From Campylobacterales bacterium (lineage in GTDB: Bacteria; Campylobacterota; Campylobacteria; Campylobacterales; Sulfurimonadaceae), in contig JAFGUB010000008.1 of NCBI GenBank assembly GCA_016938735.1, forward strand, positions 62,001 through 126,000: 64,000 bases of DNA, written 5' to 3'. Positions 36,845 to 45,831 of this stretch are shown here, in pieces. The notes under the pieces are model-generated. The model saw nothing but the letters and a program-made list of their open reading frames with translations. It did not search any database and had not been told where the DNA came from. The number at the start of each line of letters is the position of its first letter. The first letter of the stretch is position 1. The translations under genes and the position numbers were made by a program.

Positions 36845-37411
36845 CTACACTTTTTTGAGAAACTTGCTCAGCAGTACGATGCGCACGCCGTTGACACGCC
36901 CTTCGATCTGCTCGGGGTTGTCCGTGAGGGTGATGTTTTTGACCACCGTACCGCGCTTGGCGGTAAAGCCCGCCCCTTTAACTTCGAGATCTTTAATGAT
37001 AGTGACGCTGTCGCCGCCTTGCAAAGGCGCGCCGTTGCTATCCAGCGTAGGCGCATCGGCCACTACGGCGTGCATCCCCTTTTGCGCCCAGCTTTCGATA
37101 TCGCTCTCCACATAAAGCGTCTCCAGTAGTCCCCGCGCCCACTCTTCATCTTCAAGTCGGTGCAGCATCCGATAGGCCATCACCTGCACCGCCCCCACGC
37201 CGCTCCACATGCTATCAGCCAAAGCGCGCCAGTGATCGCTCTGTATCGGTGCTTCGCCTTCGAGTTGCGCTTTACATGTAGCGCAAATCACAATCTCCCC
37301 CTCGTCCAGCGACGGGGCGTGCGATACGTCATAAATGCTCAGCGCATCCGATGCTGCGCACAATTCGCAGACGCCGCCGCTGCGCTCTTTGAGTGTTTCT
37401 ATTGAACTCAT
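36845..37411 (-). CDS. phnA: PhnA family zinc-ribbon protein
   Basis: 188 residues from ATG 37411 behind GGAG. N-terminal zinc ribbon, CELCAASD and CATCKAQ; C-terminal PhnA domain with VADAPTLDSNGAPLQGGDSVTIIKDLEVKG. Despite the name, PhnA is not known to act in phosphonate breakdown. A one-mismatch palindrome at 37272 encodes ATCKA, making the second Cys pair motif itself. Confidence 0.87.
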   Translation of the reverse strand: MSSIETLKERSGGVCELCAASDALSIYDVSHAPSLDEGEIVICATCKAQLEGEAPIQSDHWRALADSMWSGVGAVQVMAYRMLHRLEDEEWARGLLETLYVESDIESWAQKGMHAVVADAPTLDSNGAPLQGGDSVTIIKDLEVKGAGFTAKRGTVVKNITLTDNPEQIEGRVNGVRIVLLSKFLKKV

Positions 37412-37490
37412 TTTGGCTCCTTGATTCAAGAATCCGTATTGTAGCCATCCCCACCGTCAAAAACCAAATCGGACCCTGGCGTTTTGTCGC

Positions 37491-37496
37491 TATAAT
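37491..37496 (+). promoter_or_regulatory. -10 element very close to the phosphate transporter start
   Basis: GCTATAATCC has a perfect TATAAT ending 7 bp before ATG 37504. Transcription would begin at or next to the start codon, so the message may be leaderless. Confidence 0.45.
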
Positions 37497-37503
37497 CCGC
37501 GTT

Positions 37504-39177
37504 ATGAGTACGATGATAATTGAAGCCCTTTCGGGTCTGGGTATGTTTTTGTTCGGTATGTACTACATGGAGCTCTCTATCAAGGAAGCAGCGGGCGGGC
37601 GCTTTAAAAGCTGGGTTCGACGCTCCACCTCCAGCGTGCCCAAATCGCTACTGGCCGGAACCTTCGCTACGGCCGTGCTGCAAAGCTCCAGCGTCGTGAC
37701 CCTGATGACACTTTCATTTGTCAGTGCCTCGATGATGACGCTCAACTCCGGTATCGGCGTCATCTTCGGTGCCAACGTCGGCACCACCGTCACGGCGTGG
37801 ATCGTTGCGACGCTCGGCTTTAAAGTCCAGATCGACGCCTTTGCCCTGCCGGTGATCGGTGCGGGCGGATTGCTGCTGATGTTTGCCGCAGAGAGCCGCA
37901 AGCTTCAAGGCACCGCCAAGGTCGCCATCGGCTTTGGTCTGCTCTTTTTGGGTCTGGACATTATGAAAGATGCTATCGAAGGGGTGGCGACACAGATCGA
38001 TCTGAGCCACTTTAGTACCTATCCGCCTATCGTTTTCGTTCTTATCGGCTTTGTTCTCACCGCCCTGATCCAATCCAGTTCCGCTGCTACCGCCATCACG
38101 CTCAGTGCGCTGTATGCGCAGATTCTGAGCTTCGATCATGCTGCGGCAATGATTATCGGTGCCAATATCGGCACCACCGTCACGGCACTGCTCGGTGCCA
38201 TCGGCGGTATCCCCGACAAAAAACGCGTGGCGATGGCCCATCTAATCTTTAACCTCATCACCGCACTGGTCGCCTTTGCGCTGCTGGATCTACTGACACA
38301 CTTTGTGTTCGTCACCCTCTCGATGCAGAATGATCCGACCACGGCGCTGGCACTCTTTCATACCCTTTTCAACATCCTCGGCGTCATCTTGCTTGCCCCC
38401 TTTATCAGCTATCTGGCACGTTTTCTGAACCGTCGTTTTGTCTACAAAGCACCCGTTGCAACACGATACATCCACCTTGTCGATCCACGCACTGCCGATA
38501 CCGCCATCGTCGCTTTGCGCAATGAGGTCAATAGCCTCTTTGTCAAAACCATGAAGTTCGCGCTGCTCATCGCCCATATCAAACCCAATGACCTGCTGGT
38601 TAAAAAGATGGAGGCGCGCGCACTGATCGAGACCAATGCATCGACACTTGAGTTTAATGACCAGAAAGCTTACAGTGCCATCAAAGAGATTGAAATCGCC
38701 ATTGCGGGCTTCGTGGCGCGGCTGGGCGCCCAGACCATCACCCCGCAACAGAGCCAACAGCTCGATTTTCTACTCACCTCGGTGCGCGAAAGCGTCTACG
38801 CCGCAAAAATCCTCAAAGACAGCAAGAGCAATATCGACGACTTCGCCCAAAGCGACAACCCCGTCATCGTCGAACTTTTTCAGGCCATCCGCCGCAATCT
38901 GGCCTATGGCTTGCAGATCTACGTCAACTATCTGAACGGCGATTGGGACACCAAAAGATGCCAAGAGCGCTTCACCAAAGCGCTTGATGAAAACCGTCGC
39001 ATCATGCACGATATCACCATCGCCATCAGCCGCTCCAATATCACTGAAAAAATGGTCGTCTCCCTGCTCAACACCAACCAAAGCGTCCTCACCGCCCACG
39101 AATCGTGGATGGAGGCATCATCGGCGCTACAATCCCACTTCGCCATTGATCCTGTAGAGGATGAAGCTTACATATAA
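37504..39177 (+). CDS. Na+/phosphate cotransporter (NptA/PhoU-like)
   Basis: 557 residues from ATG 37504. Two Na/Pi repeats, each with a QSSS motif: TAVLQSSSVVTLMTL and TALIQSSSAATAITL, followed by GANVGTTVTAW and GANIGTTVTALLG. About eight membrane helices span residues 1-310. Residues 340-557 are a helical PhoU-like cytoplasmic domain. Likely imports phosphate with sodium or exports it. ATG 37513 is an alternative start. It ends inside a TTACATATAA variant. Confidence 0.9.
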   Translation: MSTMIIEALSGLGMFLFGMYYMELSIKEAAGGRFKSWVRRSTSSVPKSLLAGTFATAVLQSSSVVTLMTLSFVSASMMTLNSGIGVIFGANVGTTVTAWIVATLGFKVQIDAFALPVIGAGGLLLMFAAESRKLQGTAKVAIGFGLLFLGLDIMKDAIEGVATQIDLSHFSTYPPIVFVLIGFVLTALIQSSSAATAITLSALYAQILSFDHAAAMIIGANIGTTVTALLGAIGGIPDKKRVAMAHLIFNLITALVAFALLDLLTHFVFVTLSMQNDPTTALALFHTLFNILGVILLAPFISYLARFLNRRFVYKAPVATRYIHLVDPRTADTAIVALRNEVNSLFVKTMKFALLIAHIKPNDLLVKKMEARALIETNASTLEFNDQKAYSAIKEIEIAIAGFVARLGAQTITPQQSQQLDFLLTSVRESVYAAKILKDSKSNIDDFAQSDNPVIVELFQAIRRNLAYGLQIYVNYLNGDWDTKRCQERFTKALDENRRIMHDITIAISRSNITEKMVVSLLNTNQSVLTAHESWMEASSALQSHFAIDPVEDEAYI

Positions 39178-39389
39178 GCGATGACTTCATTTGGCTTTAA
39201 CCCATGCAAACCCGATTGGCTTACATGTAAAGGCTCATTGGTAATAAGTCGCGGGGGAATGTCGATCAGACCCGATGTGGAGCTGCCGGGCAGATAGTGA
39301 TACCAGCTATTGCTAAAGTAATAGACTTCGCTCACGCAGTCACTTTTAAAGAGAGAAGCAAAATCACCTACAGCCTCGCTAGCACCCAT
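39168..39389 (-). CDS. Hypothetical protein, possibly a gene remnant
   Basis: 73 residues from ATG 39389. Segments SEVYYFSNSWYHYLPG and GLIDIPPRLITNEPL look like real protein but match no family I know. No signal or ribosome site is evident, so it may be the tail of a decayed surface-protein gene. Contains TTACATGTAA at 39221 (LHVSQ) and ends AYM at a TTACATATAA variant. Confidence 0.35.
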   Translation of the reverse strand: MGASEAVGDFASLFKSDCVSEVYYFSNSWYHYLPGSSTSGLIDIPPRLITNEPLHVSQSGLHGLKPNEVIAYM

Positions 39390-39451
39390 CAACCAATCTA
39401 TGGTGGACTACATATTTGAAAAAAGATACTTTTTCATCATTGTGTAGACCC

Positions 39452-39694
39452 TTACTGTTGTGTTTTGATCCAGGCGTCGCAGCACGCCTTAGCCTCTGCA
39501 TCGAGTTCGACGTATCCTAGATAGCAGCTGTTTTCATCCAGCGTCATACCCGCACATGTCGTATCGGACGAACTTTGTGCGCTAGACGAAGTTGCCGCAG
39601 ATGACGACGCTTCACCACTTGAACCGCCTCCTCCTCCACCGCCGCAGGCAGCCAGCAACACCGCTAAAACTATAATCCATAAAAAGCGGTTCAT
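39452..39694 (-). CDS. Small lipoprotein with Cys-Gly7 tether
   Basis: 80 residues: lipoprotein signal peptide with lipobox LLAAC, then seven glycines and a Ser-rich stretch, and a C-terminal part with four cysteines (CAG, SCYLG, ACCDAW). Would be lipid-anchored in the envelope with two possible disulfides. TTACATGTAA lies 14 bp upstream of the start. Function unknown. Confidence 0.72.
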   Translation of the reverse strand: MNRFLWIIVLAVLLAACGGGGGGGSSGEASSSAATSSSAQSSSDTTCAGMTLDENSCYLGYVELDAEAKACCDAWIKTQQ

Positions 39695-39802
39695 GAAACT
39701 CCTTTTTTTACATGTAAACGATCACATTTTATCCTGTGAGATAATGCGCTTTTGATGCTACCCCAATAAAGTTTACGTTTCATTTAACCTCTGGAATCAT
39801 CT

Positions 39803-39925
39803 TTGGCTGAAGCGTGGCAGAATTTTTTAATAGAGGAGATCGAAGCATTTCATCGGCACATCGGCTCCAATGTGAAACGGCTTCGTGAAGCGAGAGGTTT
39901 GTTCCAGCTTGATCTAGCGCTGAAG
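39803..39925 (+). pseudogene. Truncated XRE-type helix-turn-helix gene
   Basis: From a TTG codon the frame reads AFHRHIGSNVKRLREARG then LFQLDLAL, the first half of an XRE (HTH_3) DNA-binding domain. After about residue 41 it runs into the antisense 3' end of the OpgC gene and similarity stops. The recognition helix is missing, so it is a remnant of a regulator. Confidence 0.45.
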
Positions 39926-40972
39926 CCGCCCCTCTTCATAGGCAATGTAGAGCGTCATCACGCCAAATTGGATACACAAAAGCCCAAAAACATAGATGCT
40001 TCCTAGATTGTAGTGGTAGGTACTCCCTTCGATCAGCATCGCCATCGTTACATGTAAGCCCAGCAGATAGAGGGAATGACGCCCCATATAGCGAAAAAAG
40101 GCGATCCGACCCCCCAGCGCTTTAAGCGGCGCACGTAGCATCAAAAAGAGATAGAGCAGCAAGGAGAGATCAAGCAGACGCAGCGGCCCGAGCTCTTTTT
40201 TGGCAAAGAGCCACGCGTAGACGCCAGGATCGATCATCAGCGGGCTGTAGGGCACCCGCGCCGCATAAAATATGAGCGCCCCCACAAGCACCGCCGCGCT
40301 TAGCGGGTGTGACCACGCAGGCGAAAACTGATGTCCTTGGATGCTAAAGTAAAGCCCCACACACCACAAAAACTGCCACGCAAAAATATCGAAAACGCCA
40401 AGTCTCAGATAGACGTAACCGTCAAGCGCTGCGGCAAGCGCGGAGAGCAGCCCCGCCTGCGCCGCCACCCAAAGCGCCGCGCTTAAAGAGAGCACCACAC
40501 CCCATCCCGCACGCTTTGCAAGCGCCACCGCCCCCACAGAGAGCAGCAGCAGCATGATGTAGGTCGGCAAAATATCCAGATAGGGCGGATGATACAGCAG
40601 CGCCAATCCGCTCACATAAGCAAGCACCCCGCCGTCTCGCATTCCGTAGACGAAGACGTCAAAAGCGTCGCTCTGCGTCGCGATAGCGTTGATAACGACA
40701 TAGACAAAGAGCAGGGTCCACAGATGCACGACATAGAGCTTTTTGCTGCGCTTAATGATCCAAGCGCGCCATGATTCAAAACTGCCGATCGCATTGATCT
40801 TCTGACCCATCAGATAGGCCGAAATGAGGATAAAACCCTCCGCCGCCGAAACAAAGCCGAGCGGCTCGAAGGTGTACGCACGCCAAAGGCCGGGCGTATG
40901 ATCAAGGATCATCATAAAGAGTAAAAAACCGCGCAAGATATCCAGATGGGCGATCCGTGGTGCGTGGTGCAT
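39914..40972 (-). CDS. OpgC-family integral membrane acyltransferase
   Basis: 352 residues with about ten hydrophobic segments, starting RIAHLDILRGFLLFMMILDHTPG, the OpgC/acyltransferase-3 like N-terminus (invariant Arg and His-type DH). OpgC succinylates osmoregulated periplasmic glucans; no opgG/H is nearby, so the acceptor is uncertain. TTACATGTAA at 40048 encodes LHVTM near the C-terminus. Confidence 0.8.
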   Translation of the reverse strand: MHHAPRIAHLDILRGFLLFMMILDHTPGLWRAYTFEPLGFVSAAEGFILISAYLMGQKINAIGSFESWRAWIIKRSKKLYVVHLWTLLFVYVVINAIATQSDAFDVFVYGMRDGGVLAYVSGLALLYHPPYLDILPTYIMLLLLSVGAVALAKRAGWGVVLSLSAALWVAAQAGLLSALAAALDGYVYLRLGVFDIFAWQFLWCVGLYFSIQGHQFSPAWSHPLSAAVLVGALIFYAARVPYSPLMIDPGVYAWLFAKKELGPLRLLDLSLLLYLFLMLRAPLKALGGRIAFFRYMGRHSLYLLGLHVTMAMLIEGSTYHYNLGSIYVFGLLCIQFGVMTLYIAYEEGRLQR

Positions 40973-41069
40973 CGACGCTAGGCCTTTGAGAGCAAAATGG
41001 GTGCGACATTGTAGAGCAAAATCGGTGCGAATGCAGCGCCGTTTAGGGGCTTTGAAACGTCAAAGACTC

Positions 41070-41075
41070 TATAAT
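41070..41075 (+). promoter_or_regulatory. -10 element of pyrF
   Basis: ACTCTATAATAACG has TATAAT 25 bp before the pyrF ATG; AAGG at 41091 is the ribosome site. Confidence 0.45.
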
Positions 41076-41100
41076 AACGCATACCATGTAAAGGTTTTGT

Positions 41101-41784
41101 ATGCAACTCTGTGTCGCCCTCGATCTGCCCACCATGCGCGAGAACCTCGCCCTTGTTGCGCAGCTTCAACACCACAACCTCTGGCTCAAAGTGGGCCTGC
41201 GCTCGTTTATCCGCGACGGCAAACCCTTTTTAGACGCCATCCGTCAGGTCAATCCAAAGTTCAATATTTTTCTCGATCTCAAACTCTACGACATCCCCAA
41301 CACCATGGCCGACGCCGCCGAATCGATTGCCCAGCTGGGTGTGGAGATGTTCAACGTCCACGCCTCCGCCGGAGAAAAGGCGATGCGCGAAGTGATGGCG
41401 CGGCTTGGCACATACGAGCGGCGTCCTCTGGTGCTGGCCGTCACGGCGCTCACCTCCTTTGATGAAGCGGGCTTTAGCGCGGTCTACAACGCCCCCATCG
41501 CCCCCACCGCTGATCGGTTCGCACTCGAAGCGCACCGCAGCGGGCTTGATGGCGTCGTCTGTAGCGCTTTTGAGAGTGCATCAATCAAAGCGCTTACATG
41601 TAAGGAGTTCATCACCCTCACCCCCGGCATCCGCCCTTTTGGCGAAGACGCGGGCGATCAACAGCGTGTCGCCACCATCGAGACCGCGCAAGCGGCGCTG
41701 GTCGATTTCATCGTCGTAGGCCGCCCCATCTATGCCGCACCCGATCCGCAAGCGGTCGTAGCCAAAATTTTATCGGCACTTTAG
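41101..41784 (+). CDS. pyrF: Orotidine 5'-phosphate decarboxylase
   Basis: 227 residues, standard length: LCVALDLPT, KVGLRSF, the catalytic FLDLKLYDIPNTM (Asp-x-Lys-x-x-Asp) near 60, TLTPGIRPFGEDAGDQQRV and IVVGRPI. Makes UMP from OMP. TTACATGTAA at 41594 encodes ALTCKEF. A terminator overlaps its stop codon. Confidence 0.96.
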   Translation: MQLCVALDLPTMRENLALVAQLQHHNLWLKVGLRSFIRDGKPFLDAIRQVNPKFNIFLDLKLYDIPNTMADAAESIAQLGVEMFNVHASAGEKAMREVMARLGTYERRPLVLAVTALTSFDEAGFSAVYNAPIAPTADRFALEAHRSGLDGVVCSAFESASIKALTCKEFITLTPGIRPFGEDAGDQQRVATIETAQAALVDFIVVGRPIYAAPDPQAVVAKILSAL

Positions 41785-41793
41785 TGCCGTTTT
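41774..41793 (+). terminator. Intrinsic terminator of pyrF
   Basis: CGGCAC-TTTA-GTGCCG followed by TTTT: a 6-bp GC-rich stem, 4-base loop and short T-run. The pyrF TAG lies in the loop/stem junction, so the coding end doubles as terminator. Confidence 0.6.
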
Positions 41794-41818
41794 AAGCTGT
41801 ATGTTATAAAGAAAAAAA

Positions 41819-41824
41819 TATAAT
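41819..41824 (+). promoter_or_regulatory. -10 element of the tRNA-Ser/tRNA-Asn pair
   Basis: AAAAATATAATTCCC carries TATAAT 16 bp before tRNA-Ser, in an A-rich stretch after the pyrF terminator. Confidence 0.5.
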
Positions 41825-41840
41825 TCCCGTCTCTTTTCAA

Positions 41841-41930
41841 GGACAGATGGGTGAGTGGCTTAAACCACACCCCTGCTAAGGGTGCGTACTGGAAACGGTA
41901 CCGAGGGTTCAAATCCCTCTCTGTCCGCCA
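41841..41930 (+). tRNA. tRNA-Ser (GCT anticodon)
   Basis: 90 bases including encoded CCA. Acceptor GGACAGA pairs with TCTGTCC, the long variable arm (GTACTGGAAACGGTACC) marks a class II tRNA, the T-loop is GGTTCAAATCC and anticodon GCT is at 41875-41877. Reads AGC/AGT codons. Confidence 0.95.
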
Positions 41931-41937
41931 CTTTTGT

Positions 41938-42012
41938 TCCGGTTTAGCTCAGCGGTAGAGTAGGTGACTGTTAATCACTTGGTCACAGGTTCGAATCCTG
42001 TAACCGGAGCCA
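41938..42012 (+). tRNA. tRNA-Asn (GTT anticodon)
   Basis: 75 bases including encoded CCA. Acceptor TCCGGTT pairs with AACCGGA, the D arm is AGCTCAGCGGTAGAGT, the T arm CAGGTTCGAATCCTG, anticodon GTT at 41970-41972. Seven bases separate it from tRNA-Ser, so they are co-transcribed. Confidence 0.95.
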
Positions 42013-42151
42013 TCCTTTCAAAACCCCCTAATACACAGACATTCCAACCGTCCATTTTACACACCGAGTCCGAACCCTCCCAAAAGATCACCAAAGCCCT
42101 GTCGTAGCGCTCTGTCACTTCCGCCTTAACTCCTAATTTTTGCAACATGAT

Positions 42152-42166
42152 TTATAATAATTATCA
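42152..42166 (+). promoter_or_regulatory. Candidate Fur box over a -10 element
   Basis: TTATAATAATTATCA matches the Fur 7-1-7 consensus TGATAATNATTATCA at 13 of 14 fixed positions. It contains TATAAT at 42153-42158, so bound Fur would block RNA polymerase. The start of the downstream gene is 69 bp away. The rest of the 224-bp gap after tRNA-Asn holds nothing else I can identify. Confidence 0.55.
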
Positions 42167-42235
42167 TACATGCTTAACTAAGTCTTCATCAAACCCCTGC
42201 TAGAGTGCGCTTCCAATTCACCCACAGGACTTGAT

Positions 42236-42625
42236 ATGACCTCCAAATTATTGCTCGATAAATACCCCATCCAAACCCTGAATATCCCCTTTGATCGTTG
42301 CGCTTTTGAGAATGTTGATGCCATCATTGAACATCTTCGTCACTGCATCGAAGCCGATCCTATCGCCGGATACATCGCTCTGTTTGACCACTACGCCCAC
42401 ACCGCATCACGCGAGAACAACGAAATCGCCCCTGCAATCAAAGAGGCCAAAAACATCCTCTTTTGCTTCGGCCAGAAGCTCCCCTCCGCCGAAATGCTTG
42501 CCGTTCGTCCCCGCAGCATCGGCGTCGCGCGCACGGATGAGGGCTTTACATGTAGCTTTATGGAAGCGCCGATGGCACCCATGAATGAGAAAATGGTGGC
42601 GTGGATAGAGCAGCTTCAGCGCTAG
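42236..42625 (+). CDS. Conserved hypothetical protein behind a Fur box
   Basis: 129 residues, cytoplasmic, no signal or membrane part. Segments: LDKYPIQTLNIPFDRCAFENVDAI-like start, IALFDHYAHTASRENNEIAPAIKEAKNILFCFGQKL and a C-terminal RPRSIGVARTDEGFTCSFMEAPM. The His/Cys-containing middle could bind a metal, which would fit iron control, but this is inference. A one-mismatch palindrome at 42546 encodes FTCS. No family assigned with confidence. Confidence 0.65.
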   Translation: MTSKLLLDKYPIQTLNIPFDRCAFENVDAIIEHLRHCIEADPIAGYIALFDHYAHTASRENNEIAPAIKEAKNILFCFGQKLPSAEMLAVRPRSIGVARTDEGFTCSFMEAPMAPMNEKMVAWIEQLQR

Positions 42626-42663
42626 TTTTGTATCATCGCGCACACTTTATCAGAGGAGTTTGC

Positions 42664-43374
42664 GTGAATCCATCGACACTCACCCATCTTATTGCCCTGC
42701 TGCTCGCGGGGCTATCGTTGATCATTCCTGAACCTATAATTTCCCGAATGCTTCTTTTGGGCGGCCTTTTTGCCTTCTCCGGCGCCATCACCAACACCCT
42801 TGCCATTCACATGCTCTTTGAACGCGTGCCGCTGCTCTATGGCTCAGGCGTGATCGAAGCGCGCTTTGATGCCTTTAAAAGTGCCCTGCGTTCCATGATC
42901 ATGGAGCAGTTTTTCACCCGCGCACAACTGGAAGCTTTTTTTAACGATGAGGAGCGCCGCATCGATCTTGAGCCGTTGCTGCAGCGCAGCGATTTTTCTC
43001 CGGCGTTTGATGCGCTCAGCCAGAGCGTGATGGAGTCGCGTTTTGGCGGGATGCTCTCGATGTTTGGCGGAGAGAAGGCGCTTGAGGGGCTGCGCGAACC
43101 CTTCAACGAAAAGCTCAAAGTCTCCTTGATCGCTATCACCCGCAGCGAAGCCTTCAAAGCGCAAATGCACGCACAGATGGAGCGCTCACCGCTGATTGAT
43201 GACGTAGAGCGCAAGCTCACCGAACTGATCGACGCGCGGCTGGATGAGCTGACCCCGCAAAGCGTCAAGATGCTGGTAACGCGACTGATTCGGGAACATC
43301 TGGGGTGGCTGGTCGTTTGGGGCGGCGTTTTTGGCGGATTGATCGGGATGATCGGCGCGTTAGCGGGGGCTTAG
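42664..43374 (+). CDS. DUF445 family membrane protein
   Basis: 236 residues from GTG 42664 behind AGGAG. Two N-terminal membrane segments (8-24, 30-55, with GAITNTLAIHMLFERVPLLYGSGVI), a long helical domain (75-210) and a C-terminal membrane hairpin (LVVWGGVFGGLIGMIGAL). This is the DUF445/YheB plan. Function unknown. Overlaps the convergent hrpB end by 15 bases. Confidence 0.82.
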   Translation: MNPSTLTHLIALLLAGLSLIIPEPIISRMLLLGGLFAFSGAITNTLAIHMLFERVPLLYGSGVIEARFDAFKSALRSMIMEQFFTRAQLEAFFNDEERRIDLEPLLQRSDFSPAFDALSQSVMESRFGGMLSMFGGEKALEGLREPFNEKLKVSLIAITRSEAFKAQMHAQMERSPLIDDVERKLTELIDARLDELTPQSVKMLVTRLIREHLGWLVVWGGVFGGLIGMIGALAGA

Positions 43375-45831
43375 AAACTTCTTGGTGCGGCTCGTCGCCT
43401 GCGCCTCTAGCGGATCATCAGGCCAGTAGTGTTTTTTGTATTTGCCGCGCAGCTCTTTTTTCACCTCATGATACGCCCCGCGCCAAAAACTCGCCAGATC
43501 GAAGGTAACTTGCATACTGCGGTGCGCCGGAGAGAGCAGATGCAGCAGCAGCGGATGACGCCCCTCCAAAATGCGCGGCGTCTGCTCCAGCCCAAACATC
43601 TCCTGCAACCGCACGCACAGCACCGCTTGAGCGCTGTCGCTGTAATCGATCGCAATCATCGATCCGCTGGGTACGCGCAGCGCGTGGGGGGCCAGACGAT
43701 CCAGCTCAGTGCGCCGCTCATACGAGAGCATCCCCGACAAGATCGCTTCCATAGAGAGCTTTGAGAGTTCACGCAGCGCCTCCATACCCTCTACATACGG
43801 CCCCAACCACGCCACAACGCCCTCTAGCAGCGCCGCGTCGCTCCAATCGGGCCACGCCTCATCACCCGTCTGAGCGCGTACAAAGCGGACGCGATGAAGC
43901 AGTGCGCGGCTTTGATTGCACCACGGCAACACCTCCAACCCCGCTTCCACGATTCCCGCGCAGAGCGCTTGTGTCACCAATACACCCTCCGGTTTGGCCA
44001 GCGGGCGGCTGGAGAGGGTGAGTGCCAACAGGCGCTTTTGCCCCCTTGATTCCACGCGGCCGCTTTGCGGATTAAACGTACAAAAGGTCTCATCACGCAA
44101 AAGATGCGCACAATAGCGCTCGATCTGCTCCAGTGAGAGCGGCGCGGCCAGCGCGATGCGTTTGCCGCTGCCGCCAAGCGACGCCACCGCCAAAAAAGTA
44201 GAGCACCCCAGCGCGGAAGTGGCCTCCAGCGACGCGCCTTTGCCCGATGAGAGCAGATACTCGCCCCCCTCACGACGCATGGCGATACGATCGGGATAGG
44301 CCAGCGCCAGCAGCACCCCGATCATCTCAAAACGCATCACGCGCGGCACTTCAATAGTGCCCAAACGCGCACGCAGCCCTGCGGCACTCTCGATGACGCG
44401 CATGGCCCCCATGCGCTCTTGCGGCTCAAAACGGCGTTCATGCAGCGCTTCAAGCCGCGCGACAATATCGACACCGAAGCGTCCCAGTCCATCGGCCTCA
44501 CTCAACATTGCTGAGAGCAAAGACGCTTCATAAGCCAACCCCAAAGCTTCGCCGCGCAAGAGCATATACGAGAGTCGCGGATGCACGCCTAGAGCGATGG
44601 AGCGCGCACCCAGCGGCGCGATTGCACCCGATGGCTCAAGCATCTGCAGCTCTTCAAGCAGCCCCCTCGCCTCTTTGATCATAAACGATGAGGGCTGATC
44701 GATGAGAGATAGGAGCGACGGATCACCCACGCCCCACTGCGCCAGCTCCAGCACAAAAGCGCTCAAATCGGCACGCAGGATCTCCGGCTCACTCTGCGCC
44801 ACCAGACTTTTATGCTCATGCCACAGTCGATAACACACCCCGCTGGATTGCCGTCCGGCGCGACCGGCACGCTGAATGGCGCTTTGAATCGAAATAAAAC
44901 CGTCGCGCAGCGTGTCCATACCCGAACTCGGGTCATAGTACGCCTGTCGCTCCATCCCCGAATCGATCACGATGCGCACCCCTTCGATGGTGAGGCTTGT
45001 CTGCGCGATGTTGGTTGAGACGATCACTTTGCGCTGCTTTGAAGCGCAGAGCGCGGCCTCTTGCGTCTGTTTATCGAGTGCGCCGTGCAGGGCAAAAAGT
45101 GCCAAATCGGGATAGGCGGCGCTCAGACGCGCTAGGGTGGCGTGAATCTCGGCGGCTCCGGGCACGAAGATCAGCACGTCTCCCTCATGCGCCGCCAGTA
45201 CGCGCCCCAACATCTTGGCGATATGCTCACTCAGATCGCGCAAGGTCAGTTGCGGTACTTTCGGATCAAGGTACGAAAGCGCCACATCAAAAGCGCGGCC
45301 TTGCGATACGATCTGAGCGGCTTTGGGCAGCAGCGCACCCAACGCCTCCAGCCCCAGCGTCGCCGACATCACCACCAGCCGCAGATCCTCTCGAAGGATG
45401 CTTTGCGACTCCAGCGAAAGCGCCAGGACCAGATCACTGTGCAAAGAGCGCTCATGAAACTCATCAAACATCACGCAAGCGATCGCTTCAAGAGAGGGGT
45501 CGCTTTGCAGCATCCGCGTCAAAATCCCCTCGGTCACCACCAAAATACGGGTGCGTGCGCTGCGTTTGCCCTCGTTTCTGATCTGATAGCCCACGCGCTC
45601 GCCTAGCCTCTCGCCGAGCACCCGCGCCATGCGCTCCGCCGCCATACGCGCAGCCAGTCGGCGCGGTTCTAGCATCACGATGAGCCGATCTTCAAGCCAA
45701 GGTTCCTGCAGCAGCGAGAGCGGTACGGCAGTGGTCTTTCCGGCACCCGGCGGTGCTTGTAAGATGAGTTGATTGTGGGTGCGAAGGGCGTTACGAACCG
45801 CGTCTAAATGCGGCTCTATGGGGAGTGACAA
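43360..45831 (-). CDS. hrpB: ATP-dependent helicase HrpB
   Basis: 823 residues from a TTG start adjacent to the upstream stop. APPGAGKTTAVPL (Walker A), CVMFDEFHERS (motif II), VMSATLGLEAL, STNIAQTSLTIEGV and QRAGRAGRQSSGVCYRLW, then the HrpB-specific C-terminal domain with LSPAHRSMQVTFDLASFWRG. A DEAH-box helicase; its cellular role is poorly defined. Confidence 0.94.
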   Translation of the reverse strand: MSLPIEPHLDAVRNALRTHNQLILQAPPGAGKTTAVPLSLLQEPWLEDRLIVMLEPRRLAARMAAERMARVLGERLGERVGYQIRNEGKRSARTRILVVTEGILTRMLQSDPSLEAIACVMFDEFHERSLHSDLVLALSLESQSILREDLRLVVMSATLGLEALGALLPKAAQIVSQGRAFDVALSYLDPKVPQLTLRDLSEHIAKMLGRVLAAHEGDVLIFVPGAAEIHATLARLSAAYPDLALFALHGALDKQTQEAALCASKQRKVIVSTNIAQTSLTIEGVRIVIDSGMERQAYYDPSSGMDTLRDGFISIQSAIQRAGRAGRQSSGVCYRLWHEHKSLVAQSEPEILRADLSAFVLELAQWGVGDPSLLSLIDQPSSFMIKEARGLLEELQMLEPSGAIAPLGARSIALGVHPRLSYMLLRGEALGLAYEASLLSAMLSEADGLGRFGVDIVARLEALHERRFEPQERMGAMRVIESAAGLRARLGTIEVPRVMRFEMIGVLLALAYPDRIAMRREGGEYLLSSGKGASLEATSALGCSTFLAVASLGGSGKRIALAAPLSLEQIERYCAHLLRDETFCTFNPQSGRVESRGQKRLLALTLSSRPLAKPEGVLVTQALCAGIVEAGLEVLPWCNQSRALLHRVRFVRAQTGDEAWPDWSDAALLEGVVAWLGPYVEGMEALRELSKLSMEAILSGMLSYERRTELDRLAPHALRVPSGSMIAIDYSDSAQAVLCVRLQEMFGLEQTPRILEGRHPLLLHLLSPAHRSMQVTFDLASFWRGAYHEVKKELRGKYKKHYWPDDPLEAQATSRTKKFLSPR

